From: Candidatus Methylomirabilota bacterium
GTDB taxonomy: Bacteria; Methylomirabilota; Methylomirabilia; Methylomirabilales; Methylomirabilaceae
NCBI GenBank assembly: GCA_016207095.1
Contig: JACQQF010000062.1
Span: 1-64,000, forward strand
Reading direction: 5' to 3'
DNA length: 64,000 bases
Shown here: positions 8,222-15,914 of the stretch, in pieces
How the letters are laid out: each line of letters starts with the position of its first letter
Position numbering within the stretch: the stretch's first letter is position 1
Made by a program: the position numbers and the translations under genes
The notes under the pieces: model-generated
Told to the model about the DNA's origin: nothing
Databases searched by the model: none
What the model saw: the letters and a program-made list of their open reading frames with translations, nothing else

Positions 8222-8599
8222 TTATCTCCTCTGGCGGTAGGCAACGACCTCGACGCGGCCATGGTCATTGATGAAGAGATTCAAGAGCCCACTGACGAGG
8301 CTCAGGAGAATCGCCCCGAATACCGCAGACCAAAAACCGTGCACCTCAAATCCCTGAATCATCAGGGAGACAAGTTTGAGAAGACACGCATTGATCACCG
8401 GGATGAACAGCCCCAGCGTCAGGATCGTGAGGGGGAGGGTCAGGATCAGGATGATAGGGCGGACGACCGCGTTGATAAGCCCCAGAAAGAAGGCGGCCGA
8501 CAATGCGGGCAGCAGCCCTTGGACCTTTATGCCAGGGATCACGGTCGAGACGATGATCAGCGCCAGCGCATTGAGACAGAGTCGGATCAGAAATCCCAT
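8222..8599 (-). CDS. Phage-holin-4_2 family (YvlD-like) four-helix membrane protein
   Basis: These 125 residues are almost entirely four hydrophobic helices, with conserved family elements: N-terminal LIRLCLNALALIIVSTVIPGI, central GLINAVVRPIILILTLPLTILTLGLF with the paired Pro residues, and C-terminal SAVFGAILLSLVSGLLN. This family (PF04020) is widespread in non-phage chromosomes and its role is not settled. It is not evidence of a prophage here. The ATG at 8599 follows AGGAGAAG. A MITE begins 16 bases upstream of the start. Confidence 0.85.
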   Translation of the reverse strand: MGFLIRLCLNALALIIVSTVIPGIKVQGLLPALSAAFFLGLINAVVRPIILILTLPLTILTLGLFIPVINACLLKLVSLMIQGFEVHGFWSAVFGAILLSLVSGLLNLFINDHGRVEVVAYRQRR

Positions 8600-8614
8600 C
8601 ACCGGCTTCTCCTA

Positions 8615-8800
8615 GTGCCTGTCCAAGTAGTTCTCCCTGTAATTAGCGGTCGCGGTGCCGGGCCAAGAAACGAGCCTAGCAAGGCGCGGCCCCCGGGGCC
8701 GCACCCACTGCGCGGGTACCCGACGTACATCGACAGGTACGTCGCAGGGAGTGCCCTGGAGGCTGGCAACGCCGCTAGGCGAAGTTAATTGGACCGGCAC
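8615..8800. repeat. MITE-like element, copy 1
   Basis: Imperfect terminal inverted repeats bound the element: GTGCCTGTCCAAGTA at the left (8615-8629) and TAATTGGACCGGCAC at the right, 13 of 15 matching. TA (8613-8614) flanks it on the left and TG (mutated) on the right. The last 136 bases (8666-8801) match 28243-28378 at roughly 90 % with no gap. Internal perfect palindromes include CGACGTAC...GTACGTCG and GCGGCCCC...GGGGCCGC. There is no coding capacity. Confidence 0.75.
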
Positions 8801-8804
8801 TGGC

Positions 8805-10703
8805 TTACCCGAACTCGCCCTGGAGGTATCGCTCGCGGGCGTCGAGACGCATCCGCTTGCCGCTCGTGGTCTTGCTGAGGCTGCCCGGCACGACGAGCAG
8901 CAGGTGGTCGAGGACCGTGCCGCCTGTCGGCCGGCAGATGTCATCCACGCGCGAGCGGATCTCTCGCACCAGGGCCTCCCGAAGTGACGCCGGGTAGTTC
9001 GGGTCGCGAAGCTCGACGACCGCCACCACGCGTTGGGTCCCGCTCCTGGCATCGGTCACACCGAAGACGACACTTCGCCCGGGGCGCACGCCCTCAACCT
9101 GCTCGATCACCTCCTCCAGGTTGGACGGGGCGTAATTGCGGCCGGCCTTAATCACGACCTCCTTGAGCCGACCGGTAATATAGAGCTCTCCCGAGGAGTC
9201 GATCATGCCCTCGTCGCCGGTATGCAGCCAGCGCCGCCCGTCCCGCTCCCGGATGACCTGCGCGGTCGCCACGGGGTCCCCGAAGTAGCCATCCATCATG
9301 CTCGGTCCGGCGACGATCACCTCGCCGAGCCGCCCTGGAGGCAGCTCATTCCCTTCGCGGTCAACAATTCGGATCTCAAGCCCCCCCAGGGGCTTTCCGA
9401 CTGACACCCACTCCTCGCCTCGCTCACGGAAGACCCGGTATGGGGCGGCGAGGTCAGGAAACGAGACCGCCAGCGCCATCTCGGCCAGCCCATAGACCGG
9501 AGACAGCGCCTCGCGGTGGAGGCCGAACGGGCCGAACTCTCGCTGGAATGCCTCCATCGCCTGGACGGTGACCGGCTCTGATCCATTCATCATGATTCTG
9601 AGGCAGGAGAGGTCAAGGTGGTTGCCATCGCCGTAGGTCCGGTGGCGTTCGAACCGGCGCGGAGAAATCCGGCACATCCGAGCCAGCCGGCCGAACGCCG
9701 AGTTGTTCCCGACCGAGACCGTTGCCCTGAACTGGTGGATTGCCCACAACCAGCGCACTGGATCGCGGGTGAAGTCGGTTGGGGACATCAGGAAGGTGGG
9801 TATACTCAGTGAGAAGGTCCCGAGCGTCGTGCCGATCAACCCCATGTCGTGGTAGAGCGGAAGCCAGGAGACGACCTTGTCATCGGGCCTGGGCTGAATT
9901 GCTTCACCGAACGAGCGCATGTTGGCCAGGATGGCTCCATGGCTGAGCACGACGCCCTTCTGGAGTCCGGTTGAGCCCGAGGTGAATTGGAGAACCGCCG
10001 TGGCCGAGGCGTCCAGGTTCGGTGGTCGGAACGTGCCCCCTGTTTGGAGCAGGTCGGGCGCCGCCAGGAAGGCAGGCGCCTCGGGAAGAAACCCTGCGGC
10101 GGTGCGACAGATCGGGCCGAACTCGCGTTCGGCAATCACCACCTTGGGGCGCGAGGTCTGACAGATGTGCACCTGCTGGTCCACATAACGCGTGAGGCGC
10201 TGGAGCCTTTCCAGCACCGGGAGCAGGGCTCGGCCCGATCCTTTGCCCTGTCGCCAGCGTCGGGCCGAAGGCCGGCGGAGGAGCCCGTCGATCACCCACC
10301 GTCCTGGCGCATAGGCGCCTGTGGTCCGGGCCACTGCCAGCGCTCGGAGCAGCGCTGCCGGTAGGAGAAAGGGTGGGTAGGTGGGAACGGTGACTGCGCC
10401 CGCCAGCCACGTGCCGAACAGCGCATGGAGGATCGGCCGGCCGGTGGGAAGCATGATCAGTACCCGGTCTCCCGGCCGGACCCTCAGCTCCTGCAGGAGC
10501 CCGGCTACCCGCTCTGCCTCGTGGCGTAGCGTGCCGAACCGAACCGGCTCACCCGGGTCGAGGTCGCGGAGCAGATGCCCCCAGGCCTCGTTCGGCCGGC
10601 GCTCCGATTGGTAGCGGACGATGTCCCCGATTGTCTCCGATGCCCTGATGGCGGCCACGGGAGAAGAATCGACGGGATCAGGATGCAGGGATAAGATCGT
10701 CAT
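8805..10703 (-). CDS. Fatty acyl-AMP ligase (FAAL/acyl-CoA synthetase-like)
   Basis: This 632-residue ANL-superfamily adenylating enzyme has the P-loop FTSGSTGLQKGVVLSH (A3) near residue 240, SWLPLYHDMGLIG, PVYGLAEMALAVSFP (A5), LHTGDEGMIDSSGELYITGR (A7/A8) and a C-terminal Lys in SLSKTTSGKRMR (A10). The GLAEM form, the YHDMGLIG motif and an extended region (residues 125-190) fit fatty acyl-AMP ligases, which activate fatty acids for transfer to an acyl carrier rather than to CoA. No ACP, PKS or NRPS gene is nearby, so it is an orphan. The start at 10703 is preceded only by a weak CAGGTAG site. Confidence 0.85.
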   Translation of the reverse strand: MTILSLHPDPVDSSPVAAIRASETIGDIVRYQSERRPNEAWGHLLRDLDPGEPVRFGTLRHEAERVAGLLQELRVRPGDRVLIMLPTGRPILHALFGTWLAGAVTVPTYPPFLLPAALLRALAVARTTGAYAPGRWVIDGLLRRPSARRWRQGKGSGRALLPVLERLQRLTRYVDQQVHICQTSRPKVVIAEREFGPICRTAAGFLPEAPAFLAAPDLLQTGGTFRPPNLDASATAVLQFTSGSTGLQKGVVLSHGAILANMRSFGEAIQPRPDDKVVSWLPLYHDMGLIGTTLGTFSLSIPTFLMSPTDFTRDPVRWLWAIHQFRATVSVGNNSAFGRLARMCRISPRRFERHRTYGDGNHLDLSCLRIMMNGSEPVTVQAMEAFQREFGPFGLHREALSPVYGLAEMALAVSFPDLAAPYRVFRERGEEWVSVGKPLGGLEIRIVDREGNELPPGRLGEVIVAGPSMMDGYFGDPVATAQVIRERDGRRWLHTGDEGMIDSSGELYITGRLKEVVIKAGRNYAPSNLEEVIEQVEGVRPGRSVVFGVTDARSGTQRVVAVVELRDPNYPASLREALVREIRSRVDDICRPTGGTVLDHLLLVVPGSLSKTTSGKRMRLDARERYLQGEFG

Positions 10704-10773
10704 GCTACCTGCTTGCCCCCTCGTGTCAGTTGAACCTGAGGTTGCGCATCGTTCCAATCCCGGAAAACAGGAT

Positions 10774-10806
10774 GGCCCTCAAAGTCATCAGAGTGCTCTG
10801 AGGGCC
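10774..10806. promoter_or_regulatory. Hairpin upstream of the acyl-AMP ligase gene
   Basis: GGCCCTCA (10774-10781) and TGAGGGCC (10799-10806) form a perfect 8-bp inverted repeat. A shorter alternative hairpin, CAGAG-TG-CTCTG (10789-10800), shares its right arm. Mutually exclusive hairpins about 70 bases ahead of the start could be an operator or attenuator; there is no T-tract. Confidence 0.3.
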
Positions 10807-10881
10807 CGGAAGGCGGTTCATACCCCATCTCTCGCTTGTCCTATCTGGTAGTGTGACCCTATGTGAAGGTCATGCCCGCTG

Positions 10882-11088
10882 TCAACAACTATTCGTTCGC
10901 CCGCAGAAGAAAATCGCATGCTCAGTCACCTCGCGCACGCGTTGCTGTGAGGCGACCGCGATGCCCTCCCACGGGACATCCAGCCCTTGATCCTGACCGT
11001 CCGTCGCCGCCCCGGCCGCCGCGATCGCCGCCGCCAGGAGGGTTGCGCCGACCAGCCGCCGCCACGTCGTCATCTGTTGTGTCCCCAC
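10882..11088 (-). CDS. Small exported protein of unknown function (doubtful)
   Basis: A 62-68 residue frame with a convincing signal sequence (TTWRRLVGATLLAAAIAAAGA) followed by about 40 residues ending FFCGRTNSC. It has no recognised domain and could be the 5' remnant of a longer gene. It lies alone in the roughly 470-base gap (10704-11172) between divergent genes, in which I see no other gene. Confidence 0.35.
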   Translation of the reverse strand: MGTQQMTTWRRLVGATLLAAAIAAAGAATDGQDQGLDVPWEGIAVASQQRVREVTEHAIFFCGRTNSC

Positions 11089-11172
11089 TGTCGTTCATCG
11101 GTTTTGAAGTTGACTTAGCCTGGATAGCATATTATTCTCAGCCTGGCAAGACGTTGTGCAAGAGAACACGCC

Positions 11173-11367
11173 ATGCGACATCGGGAAGCGGGGCCGGTCT
11201 GCCCCTCCTGTGAGGGGAATGAGATGGTGTCCTGTCCGCAATGCCGTGGGGGCGGAGGGATCTGGGAGTCTGGTGGAGGGATTGCCGCCTGCGAAGAGTG
11301 TGGGGGGGACGGGACCATCCCGTGTCCGGAGTGCGGTGGGATAGGCGTTCTCTTGACCGGCGCATAG
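11173..11367 (+). CDS. DnaJ-type cysteine-rich mini-protein
   Basis: This 64-residue protein is made almost only of CxxC pairs: CPSC, CPQCRGGGG, CEECGGDG and CPECGGIG. The CxxCxGxG spacing is that of the DnaJ/Hsp40 central zinc-finger domain, with four motifs that would bind two Zn. There is no J domain. Such stand-alone fingers are usually small chaperone-like or protein disulfide reductase proteins. It is followed at once by the next gene, whose start overlaps or abuts the stop at 11367. Confidence 0.7.
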   Translation: MRHREAGPVCPSCEGNEMVSCPQCRGGGGIWESGGGIAACEECGGDGTIPCPECGGIGVLLTGA

Positions 11368-11368
11368 G

Positions 11369-11830
11369 GTGGTGATGGGCCTGTCCGCTCTGCGTCGCTC
11401 ACGCGAGAGTGATTCGTTAATGCAGCAGCTTGCGTTGGTTCGAGAGATGCTCGCCAGACTCGAAACCAAGCTCCGTGAGAACGATCCGGACCGGGTTCCG
11501 AAGGAGGACGATCAGGGACTGCGCACCGCGTTGCAGGGCATCGGCGACGAGCGGTTGACTCGGTTCACCCTGGGCTACGCCGTCTGCGTCAGGGGGCTCA
11601 CCGCGCCCTTGGCATCCGGCTCCTGGAAGCGGGAACTGGCGGAGGAGGTGGACGAGGCTCATCGTCGTGTCCTGGCCCGCCTCGGGACGCTGGAGCGTCT
11701 CGCCGGGTCATCGCTGGGGCGTCTGTTGCTGCGCCTCCAGGGCCGCCTACGGTGGATCATCGCCCGGCCCCGCCGACTCCAAGGGCCGTTTTCGCCCGAG
11801 GAAGACGGCAATCTTCGTCGGCCTGCCTGA
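11369..11830 (+). CDS. Helical protein of unknown function
   Basis: This 153-residue, charged, mostly helical protein has a Leu-rich heptad stretch near residues 18-40 (LMQQLALVREMLARLETKLRE region) and a basic C-terminal third. No family is recognised. It starts directly after the zinc mini-protein and its 3' end overlaps the longest frame of the next gene, so it sits inside a tight plus-strand cluster with redox and assembly proteins. Confidence 0.5.
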   Translation: MVMGLSALRRSRESDSLMQQLALVREMLARLETKLRENDPDRVPKEDDQGLRTALQGIGDERLTRFTLGYAVCVRGLTAPLASGSWKRELAEEVDEAHRRVLARLGTLERLAGSSLGRLLLRLQGRLRWIIARPRRLQGPFSPEEDGNLRRPA

Positions 11831-12672
11831 ACGAATATCAGAGTGAGCAGGCGAGCTGCCTGAGGGAGCGGACGTCCATCAAAGAGGGCACGGCCACCGG
11901 GACGAGAGGGGGGAGGTGGCTCAAAAGCACGCTCCTCTCGTGGCTGTCTTTACTCGGTCTTGGCGCGCTTGTGACGGTTGCACTGATCTCCAGCCTCTCC
12001 CCGCCTCGCGGTCCACAGAGCCTAGGGGAGGCCAGCCTCGCTATTAGTACCGATCCAGATCCGCCGCGGCTCGGGCTCAATCGGCTGCAGATTCGCCTGA
12101 CCTCGGCCGACGGCACGTCACTCCCTGATGGCAAGGTCGAGGTGAAGTACGGCATTGAGGGGATGGGCACCCTGACCGTGGCCATCCCTGAGCCAGCCGG
12201 AAGAGGCGTCTATCAATCCGCCGTCGAGTTTGATAGGCCCGGTCCATGGCAAGTGATCCTCACGCTCAGGCGAGAAGGTGGGCCGGACCATACCACGACC
12301 TATCTCTACAACGTGGCCCCGTCCTCTGGGGGAGGAAAAGCACTCGCCGGGACGGTGCACATCATCCCGGGCCTGTCAGAGAAGATCTCCGCTGGAGACG
12401 TCCTTTTTGTCATCGCCAGAAGAGGTCCAGGCCCGCCTCTGGCCGTAAAGCGGATCCCGAACCCTTCTTTTCCGGTCTCTTTTCGCCTCGGCCCAGAGGA
12501 CATGGTGATGGCCGGCGGCCCATTCGAGGGTGAGGTCTCGGTCATCGCCAGGATTAAAAAGGGCGGTGCTGCCGGCCCCGCCCTGCCGGGCGACCTTGAG
12601 GGCAGCTACAGGCGAAATCCGGTAAAGATCGGTGAGGCGCCGATCGAGATCGTCATCGACCGGGAGCTATGA
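11752..12672 (+). CDS. Membrane-anchored YtkA-like plus CcmI C-terminal domain protein
   Basis: After an unconvincing first 60 residues comes one transmembrane helix (LLGLGALVTVALISSL, residues 67-82). Next is a FixH/YtkA-like beta domain (residues 95-195: LRLGLNRLQIRLT style, GVYQSAVEFDRPGPWQVIL), then about 110 residues resembling the C-terminal domain of cytochrome c assembly factor CcmI/CycH (AGTVHIIPGLSEKI, GDVLFVIARRG, PLAVKRI, LPGDLEGSY, PVKIGEAPIEIVID). A role in periplasmic metal or cytochrome assembly is inferred. The true start is uncertain: the GTG at 11752 lies inside the previous gene and no other ATG/GTG/TTG occurs in frame before the helix. Confidence 0.65.
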   Translation: MDHRPAPPTPRAVFARGRRQSSSACLNEYQSEQASCLRERTSIKEGTATGTRGGRWLKSTLLSWLSLLGLGALVTVALISSLSPPRGPQSLGEASLAISTDPDPPRLGLNRLQIRLTSADGTSLPDGKVEVKYGIEGMGTLTVAIPEPAGRGVYQSAVEFDRPGPWQVILTLRREGGPDHTTTYLYNVAPSSGGGKALAGTVHIIPGLSEKISAGDVLFVIARRGPGPPLAVKRIPNPSFPVSFRLGPEDMVMAGGPFEGEVSVIARIKKGGAAGPALPGDLEGSYRRNPVKIGEAPIEIVIDREL

Positions 12673-12675
12673 TCA

Positions 12676-12855
12676 ATGAGCGTTGACGTCGGCGAGCGGC
12701 AGCGGGCGGTGTCGTTGACGTGGCGGCAGGGCGAAGGTGGCGCCGGCCTGCGGTGCGTTCGCTGCGGCTACGCGATCCCTGATCTCGTGATGGGGTGCAA
12801 GGCCCCGTGTCGCAACTGCCGGTTTCTCTATCCTGCAGGCGACTGTTCGGATTGA
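12676..12855 (+). CDS. Small zinc-ribbon protein
   Basis: The 59 residues hold a treble-clef-like set of cysteines: CVRC (residues 27-30), CKAPCRNC (41-48) and a final Cys. The first CxxC is followed by GYAIPD. It starts 3 bases after the preceding stop and ends just before the bactofilin start, so it belongs to the same transcript. Probably Zn- or Fe-S-binding; function unknown. Confidence 0.6.
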   Translation: MSVDVGERQRAVSLTWRQGEGGAGLRCVRCGYAIPDLVMGCKAPCRNCRFLYPAGDCSD

Positions 12856-12861
12856 GTGCCA

Positions 12862-13296
12862 ATGTCGGAAAGGGCAGGCAATCTCACGCGATCGATCATC
12901 CCGACCGGCATGACCCTCCGCGGAAAGATCGAGGGAACGGAGGAGCTGACCGTTGCGGGGACCGTGGACGGCGAAATCCATTTGCGCGGGACGTTGCGCC
13001 TATTGGAGAGCGGCTGCGTGCGTGGACGGGTCTCGGTGTGGGAGGCGTTGATCGCGGGGCAGGTGGACGCGACCCTGATGGCGTCGGAACGGGCTGAGAT
13101 CTTCTCCACCGCCCGGGTCGAGGGCGAGATCCGGGCCAGGCGCTTGACGATGGCGGAGGGCGCCTTGGTCAACGGCAGAATGATTTCCGGCGCTGCCACT
13201 GCGCATCCATCTCGACTTGAGTTGATTGAAGAGGCGGTCCGGTGGGAAGAGGCCCGCCGGCTTCCAACGGACGAGAGCGGCGGGGCTGGCCGATGA
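12862..13296 (+). CDS. Bactofilin (polymer-forming cytoskeletal protein)
   Basis: This 144-residue protein carries a bactofilin right-handed beta-helix at about residues 10-110, seen as six-residue periodicity with Gly turns: TGMTLRGKIEGTEELTVAGTV, GEIHLRGTLRL, GCVRGRV, AEIFSTARVEGEIRARRLTMAEGALVNG. Bactofilins polymerise into membrane-associated filaments involved in cell shape or polar organisation. The second bactofilin gene lies 860 bases downstream with a DUF218 gene between them. ATG 12862 was preferred; a GTG six bases earlier is possible. Confidence 0.85.
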   Translation: MSERAGNLTRSIIPTGMTLRGKIEGTEELTVAGTVDGEIHLRGTLRLLESGCVRGRVSVWEALIAGQVDATLMASERAEIFSTARVEGEIRARRLTMAEGALVNGRMISGAATAHPSRLELIEEAVRWEEARRLPTDESGGAGR

Positions 13297-13328
13297 TGGT
13301 GTAGCAGGCGCAAGGGCTGGCGGACACT

Positions 13329-14096
13329 ATGGTGGGGAAACTGATCCGATGGCTGATCGTCGTCCCGCTCCTGGGCTTAGCGCTGTATGTCGGCTACCCA
13401 TTCCTCCTCAAGGTGACTGGCCGCTACTTGATCACAGAGAATCCCTTGCAAAAGGCCGACGCCATCGCGGTGCTGTCGGGGGGCGGAGACGTCGCTCGAA
13501 CGCTCGAGGCGGTAAGACTCTACCAGGATGGCTATGCCCCCAGGATCATCTTGACACACCAGGTTCTGCTGAAAGGGTACGAGGCCCTGCCGCGGTTGGG
13601 GATCAAGGTGCCTGAGGAGCGCGACATTCAATTGATGATCCTGGAGAGGATGAGGGTTCCTCGGACGGCGGTCCTGCAGCTCACGGAGCGCGCCAACAGC
13701 ACCCAGAGCGAGATGGTCTACCTCACTCGCTTCTTGAACCACCATCGGGTGCGTTCGGTTATCCTCGTCACGAGCAAGTCGCATTCGACGAGGGCACGCA
13801 AGATCCTGGCCGGGACCACACGCGGGCGGATCGTGATTATCAGCCGGCCCAGCCGATACGATACCTTCGATCCCGAGGGATGGTGGCGTTCTCGCGGGGA
13901 TGCGAAGGAGGTCCTGGCGGAGTACGAGAAGCTGATCAACCACTGGGTGCAGTCGGCGGTCTCCAACGTCACCGGATGGCTATGGGGGCGTGATCGCTCT
14001 GCCGCGCAGGCCGAGGCCGGTTCTGACTTCCCGGTCCTGCGTGGGGAAGGGCGACGCGCAGGGGCCAGGCAACCCTTGATGGCAAGGGGCGGCTGA
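13329..14096 (+). CDS. DUF218 / YdcF-like (SanA-type) membrane protein
   Basis: The 255 residues start with a membrane helix (LIVVPLLGLALYVGYPFLL). The DUF218 domain follows: ADAIAVLSGGGDVARTLEA at residue 46, ILTHQV, ERANSTQSEMVYL near 120, and SVILVTSKSHSTRARKIL near 143. This Rossmann-like domain occurs in SanA, ElyC and YdcF, which are linked to envelope biogenesis and vancomycin tolerance. Sitting between two bactofilin genes, a role in cell-envelope shaping is a reasonable inference. The last 35 residues are low-complexity and basic. Confidence 0.8.
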   Translation: MVGKLIRWLIVVPLLGLALYVGYPFLLKVTGRYLITENPLQKADAIAVLSGGGDVARTLEAVRLYQDGYAPRIILTHQVLLKGYEALPRLGIKVPEERDIQLMILERMRVPRTAVLQLTERANSTQSEMVYLTRFLNHHRVRSVILVTSKSHSTRARKILAGTTRGRIVIISRPSRYDTFDPEGWWRSRGDAKEVLAEYEKLINHWVQSAVSNVTGWLWGRDRSAAQAEAGSDFPVLRGEGRRAGARQPLMARGG

Positions 14097-14153
14097 TGGT
14101 GTTGAGATGGAGAGTCCTTGGCTATGGAGGCGTTCATGGATGGAGGGCGCGCT

Positions 14154-14585
14154 ATGACAGATAAGAGAGGGATGTTTGACACGATTCGAGGGGTATTGGG
14201 GTCAGCCGGTCCGGAGCCGGCCCGGCAATCGCCGATCATTGAGGTCCCGATCATCCCGTTTGTGGTAGGAGAGAAGATCCAGATTCACGGGGAGTTGACC
14301 GGCGAAGGCGATATCCAGCTTATGGGCGCCTTTCGCGGCACCATCGACCTCATGGGGACGATCGTTATCGGAGAAACGGCGCAGGTGGAGGCCGACATCT
14401 CCGCCACCAACATCGTTGTTGGAGGGCATGTGAAGGGCAACCTGGTCGCCGCTGGACGTGTCGACCTGCTTCCGACCGGTAGCGTGACAGGGAACGTCAA
14501 AACCGGAAGCATCGCCGCGGCCGAGGGCGCCTCCTTGAAGGGTGAGATTGAGATCGATCGTCGCGCCAGATCTGAAGTCGGTTAA
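14154..14585 (+). CDS. Second bactofilin
   Basis: This 143-residue protein has a bactofilin beta-helix at residues 30-135 (GEKIQIHGELTGEGDIQLMG, GTIDLMGTIVIGETAQVEADI, NIVVGGHVKGNLVAAGRVDLLPTGSVTGNVKTGSI, GASLKGEIEID). It is more canonical than the copy at 12862. The ATG at 14154 is preceded by GGAGGG; earlier in-frame starts lack a site. It probably co-polymerises or works with the first bactofilin and the DUF218 protein. Confidence 0.87.
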   Translation: MTDKRGMFDTIRGVLGSAGPEPARQSPIIEVPIIPFVVGEKIQIHGELTGEGDIQLMGAFRGTIDLMGTIVIGETAQVEADISATNIVVGGHVKGNLVAAGRVDLLPTGSVTGNVKTGSIAAAEGASLKGEIEIDRRARSEVG

Positions 14586-14795
14586 GCCACTCATAAGGTC
14601 AGTTCAGGGGACCTCAGAGAAACGTTCGGCAGATTCAACGCCAGGGTTTGGCCTACAATCGGCCACACGAGGCCCAACCGCACCCTCGACGACACGGCCG
14701 ATTGACAGAGCCGAGAGGCGCCGGCTCTAGGGAGCAAAGGCCGTGTTGTTGTGTTGTCGCAGCCTCTCACCTCCTAACCGAATGGGGCGAGATCG

Positions 14796-15167
14796 ATGCT
14801 GATAACCATCCTGATCGTGCTAATGCAGACAGTGGCGATGACCGCCGGTGACCTGCTGTTGGCCAAGGGGATGAAGCAGGTAGGTGATATCGCTGTCCTG
14901 AGCCCGACAGTTTTCCTCATGAAGATGTCTCTCACTCTTCGGAACGTCTGGATATTAACCGGCGTCGCCTTCCTGGCGATATCCTTGCTGCTCTGGCTCG
15001 CAGTTCTTTCGCGTGCCCCTCTTAGCTTGGCCGTTCCGATGACGGCAGTCGCCTACGTTCTCAATGCGTTCGCCGCGAAGTACATATTGTTGGAGGCAGT
15101 CTCTGCCATGCGATGGTCGGCCACGGGCGTCATCGCCCTCGGCGTCCTCCTGCTGATGAAGAGCTGA
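14796..15167 (+). CDS. SMR/EamA-type small membrane transporter
   Basis: This 123-residue protein has four hydrophobic helices (ITILIVLMQTVAMTAGDLLLAKG, WILTGVAFLAISLLLWLAVLS, LSLAVPMTAVAYVLNAFAAKYIL, WSATGVIALGVLLLM). The conserved proline-containing helix (APLSLAVPMTAVAYVLNA) and the length fit a half-EamA or small multidrug resistance protein that would work as a dimer. Substrate unknown. About 210 bases without recognised features separate it from the second bactofilin; the tRNA-Lys island begins 110 bases downstream. Confidence 0.7.
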   Translation: MLITILIVLMQTVAMTAGDLLLAKGMKQVGDIAVLSPTVFLMKMSLTLRNVWILTGVAFLAISLLLWLAVLSRAPLSLAVPMTAVAYVLNAFAAKYILLEAVSAMRWSATGVIALGVLLLMKS

Positions 15168-15277
15168 AGACAACCTATCCGGTAGTCTCGATCGGCTCGA
15201 AGCAGCTAAACCCCGCAGCTCTCGCCGCGCCGACAGTCCAGCCACTTCAAATGGAAACCCTGAGTCCTTCGAATTGA

Positions 15278-15323
15278 ATGGTGACCCGTCGGGGACTCGA
15301 ACCCCGGACTCCCTGCTTAAAAG
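15278..15323 (-). repeat. att site: 3' half of tRNA-Lys (left island end)
   Basis: This is a 46-base perfect copy of 20878-20923. It contains the T-arm, variable region, anticodon 3' side and encoded CCA of tRNA-Lys in the same orientation. The sequences diverge directly after AAAAG (15323). Confidence 0.9.
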
Positions 15324-15482
15324 ATCGATCGAGGAAGAGCCGAACAGTGGCTCTGGATAAGGATTTCGAGGACTTAGCCTTTGTGGAGGGTTGGCCAAGA
15401 ATGGACAAGATTGCCCAGGCTGACCCCCGATTTGGCAACAGGCGGGCAACAGGGTCTCTGGTTTCGCAGCCCCAGGTTTCCC

Positions 15483-15517
15483 TTGCATGCCTAGTCCCGT
15501 TGTAGTATCATTACAAC
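15483..15517 (+). promoter_or_regulatory. Promoter with palindromic operator of the XRE/ImmA operon
   Basis: TTGCAT (15483-15488), a 17-base spacer and TATCAT (15506-15511) form a sigma70-type promoter. The palindrome GTTGTA-N7-TACAAC (15499-15517) straddles the -10 element, a layout expected for autorepression by the XRE protein encoded 20 bases downstream. The same half-sites recur at 19051-19065. The remaining bases from 15168 to 15536 outside the att copy show no gene. Confidence 0.55.
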
Positions 15518-15536
15518 ATAGAAAGGAGGTGAGAAT

Positions 15537-15914
15537 GTGGAAACCAGCTTCGGACCCTTCTTCCACGCCAAACGGATCGCCACGGGGCTGACCCTGCGCC
15601 AGTTCTGCCAGAAATATGAACTCGATCCGGGCAACGTCAGTAGACTCGAACGAGGCATCCTCGCGCCCCCAGTCAGCCGGAAGAAACTCGAGGAGTACGC
15701 TCGATACCTAGGGCTCAAGCGTGGAAGCGATGACTGGCGACACTTCATCGACCTGGCAGCCGCGGGACGGGGCCGGATCCCGAGTGAATTGATGGCGCGA
15801 AAGGCGATCGTGGACAAACTCCCTGTGCTCTTCAGAACCCTTCGTGGGAATCAGATCGATGAGAACATGCTCGATGAACTCGTGAAGGTAATTCGGAAGA
15901 GCCGCCGTGCCTGA
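15537..15914 (+). CDS. XRE-family HTH regulator paired with ImmA/IrrE protease
   Basis: The 125-residue protein has an N-terminal Cro/C1-type helix-turn-helix (TLRQFCQKYELDPGNVSRLERG, residues 20-41). A helical tail follows (RKKLEEYARYLGLKRGSDDW, ELMARKAIVDKLPVLFRTL). The GTG start follows AAAGGAGGTGAGA. Its stop overlaps the start of the ImmA/IrrE gene by 8 bases, the standard arrangement in phage and ICE regulatory modules and in some type II toxin-antitoxin pairs. Expected role: DNA-binding repressor inactivated when the partner protease cleaves it. Confidence 0.8.
   Translation: METSFGPFFHAKRIATGLTLRQFCQKYELDPGNVSRLERGILAPPVSRKKLEEYARYLGLKRGSDDWRHFIDLAAAGRGRIPSELMARKAIVDKLPVLFRTLRGNQIDENMLDELVKVIRKSRRA

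Noticed and set aside
8222..8599. Prophage holin
   Set aside because: The PF04020 family is chromosomal in many bacteria and no phage gene is nearby.
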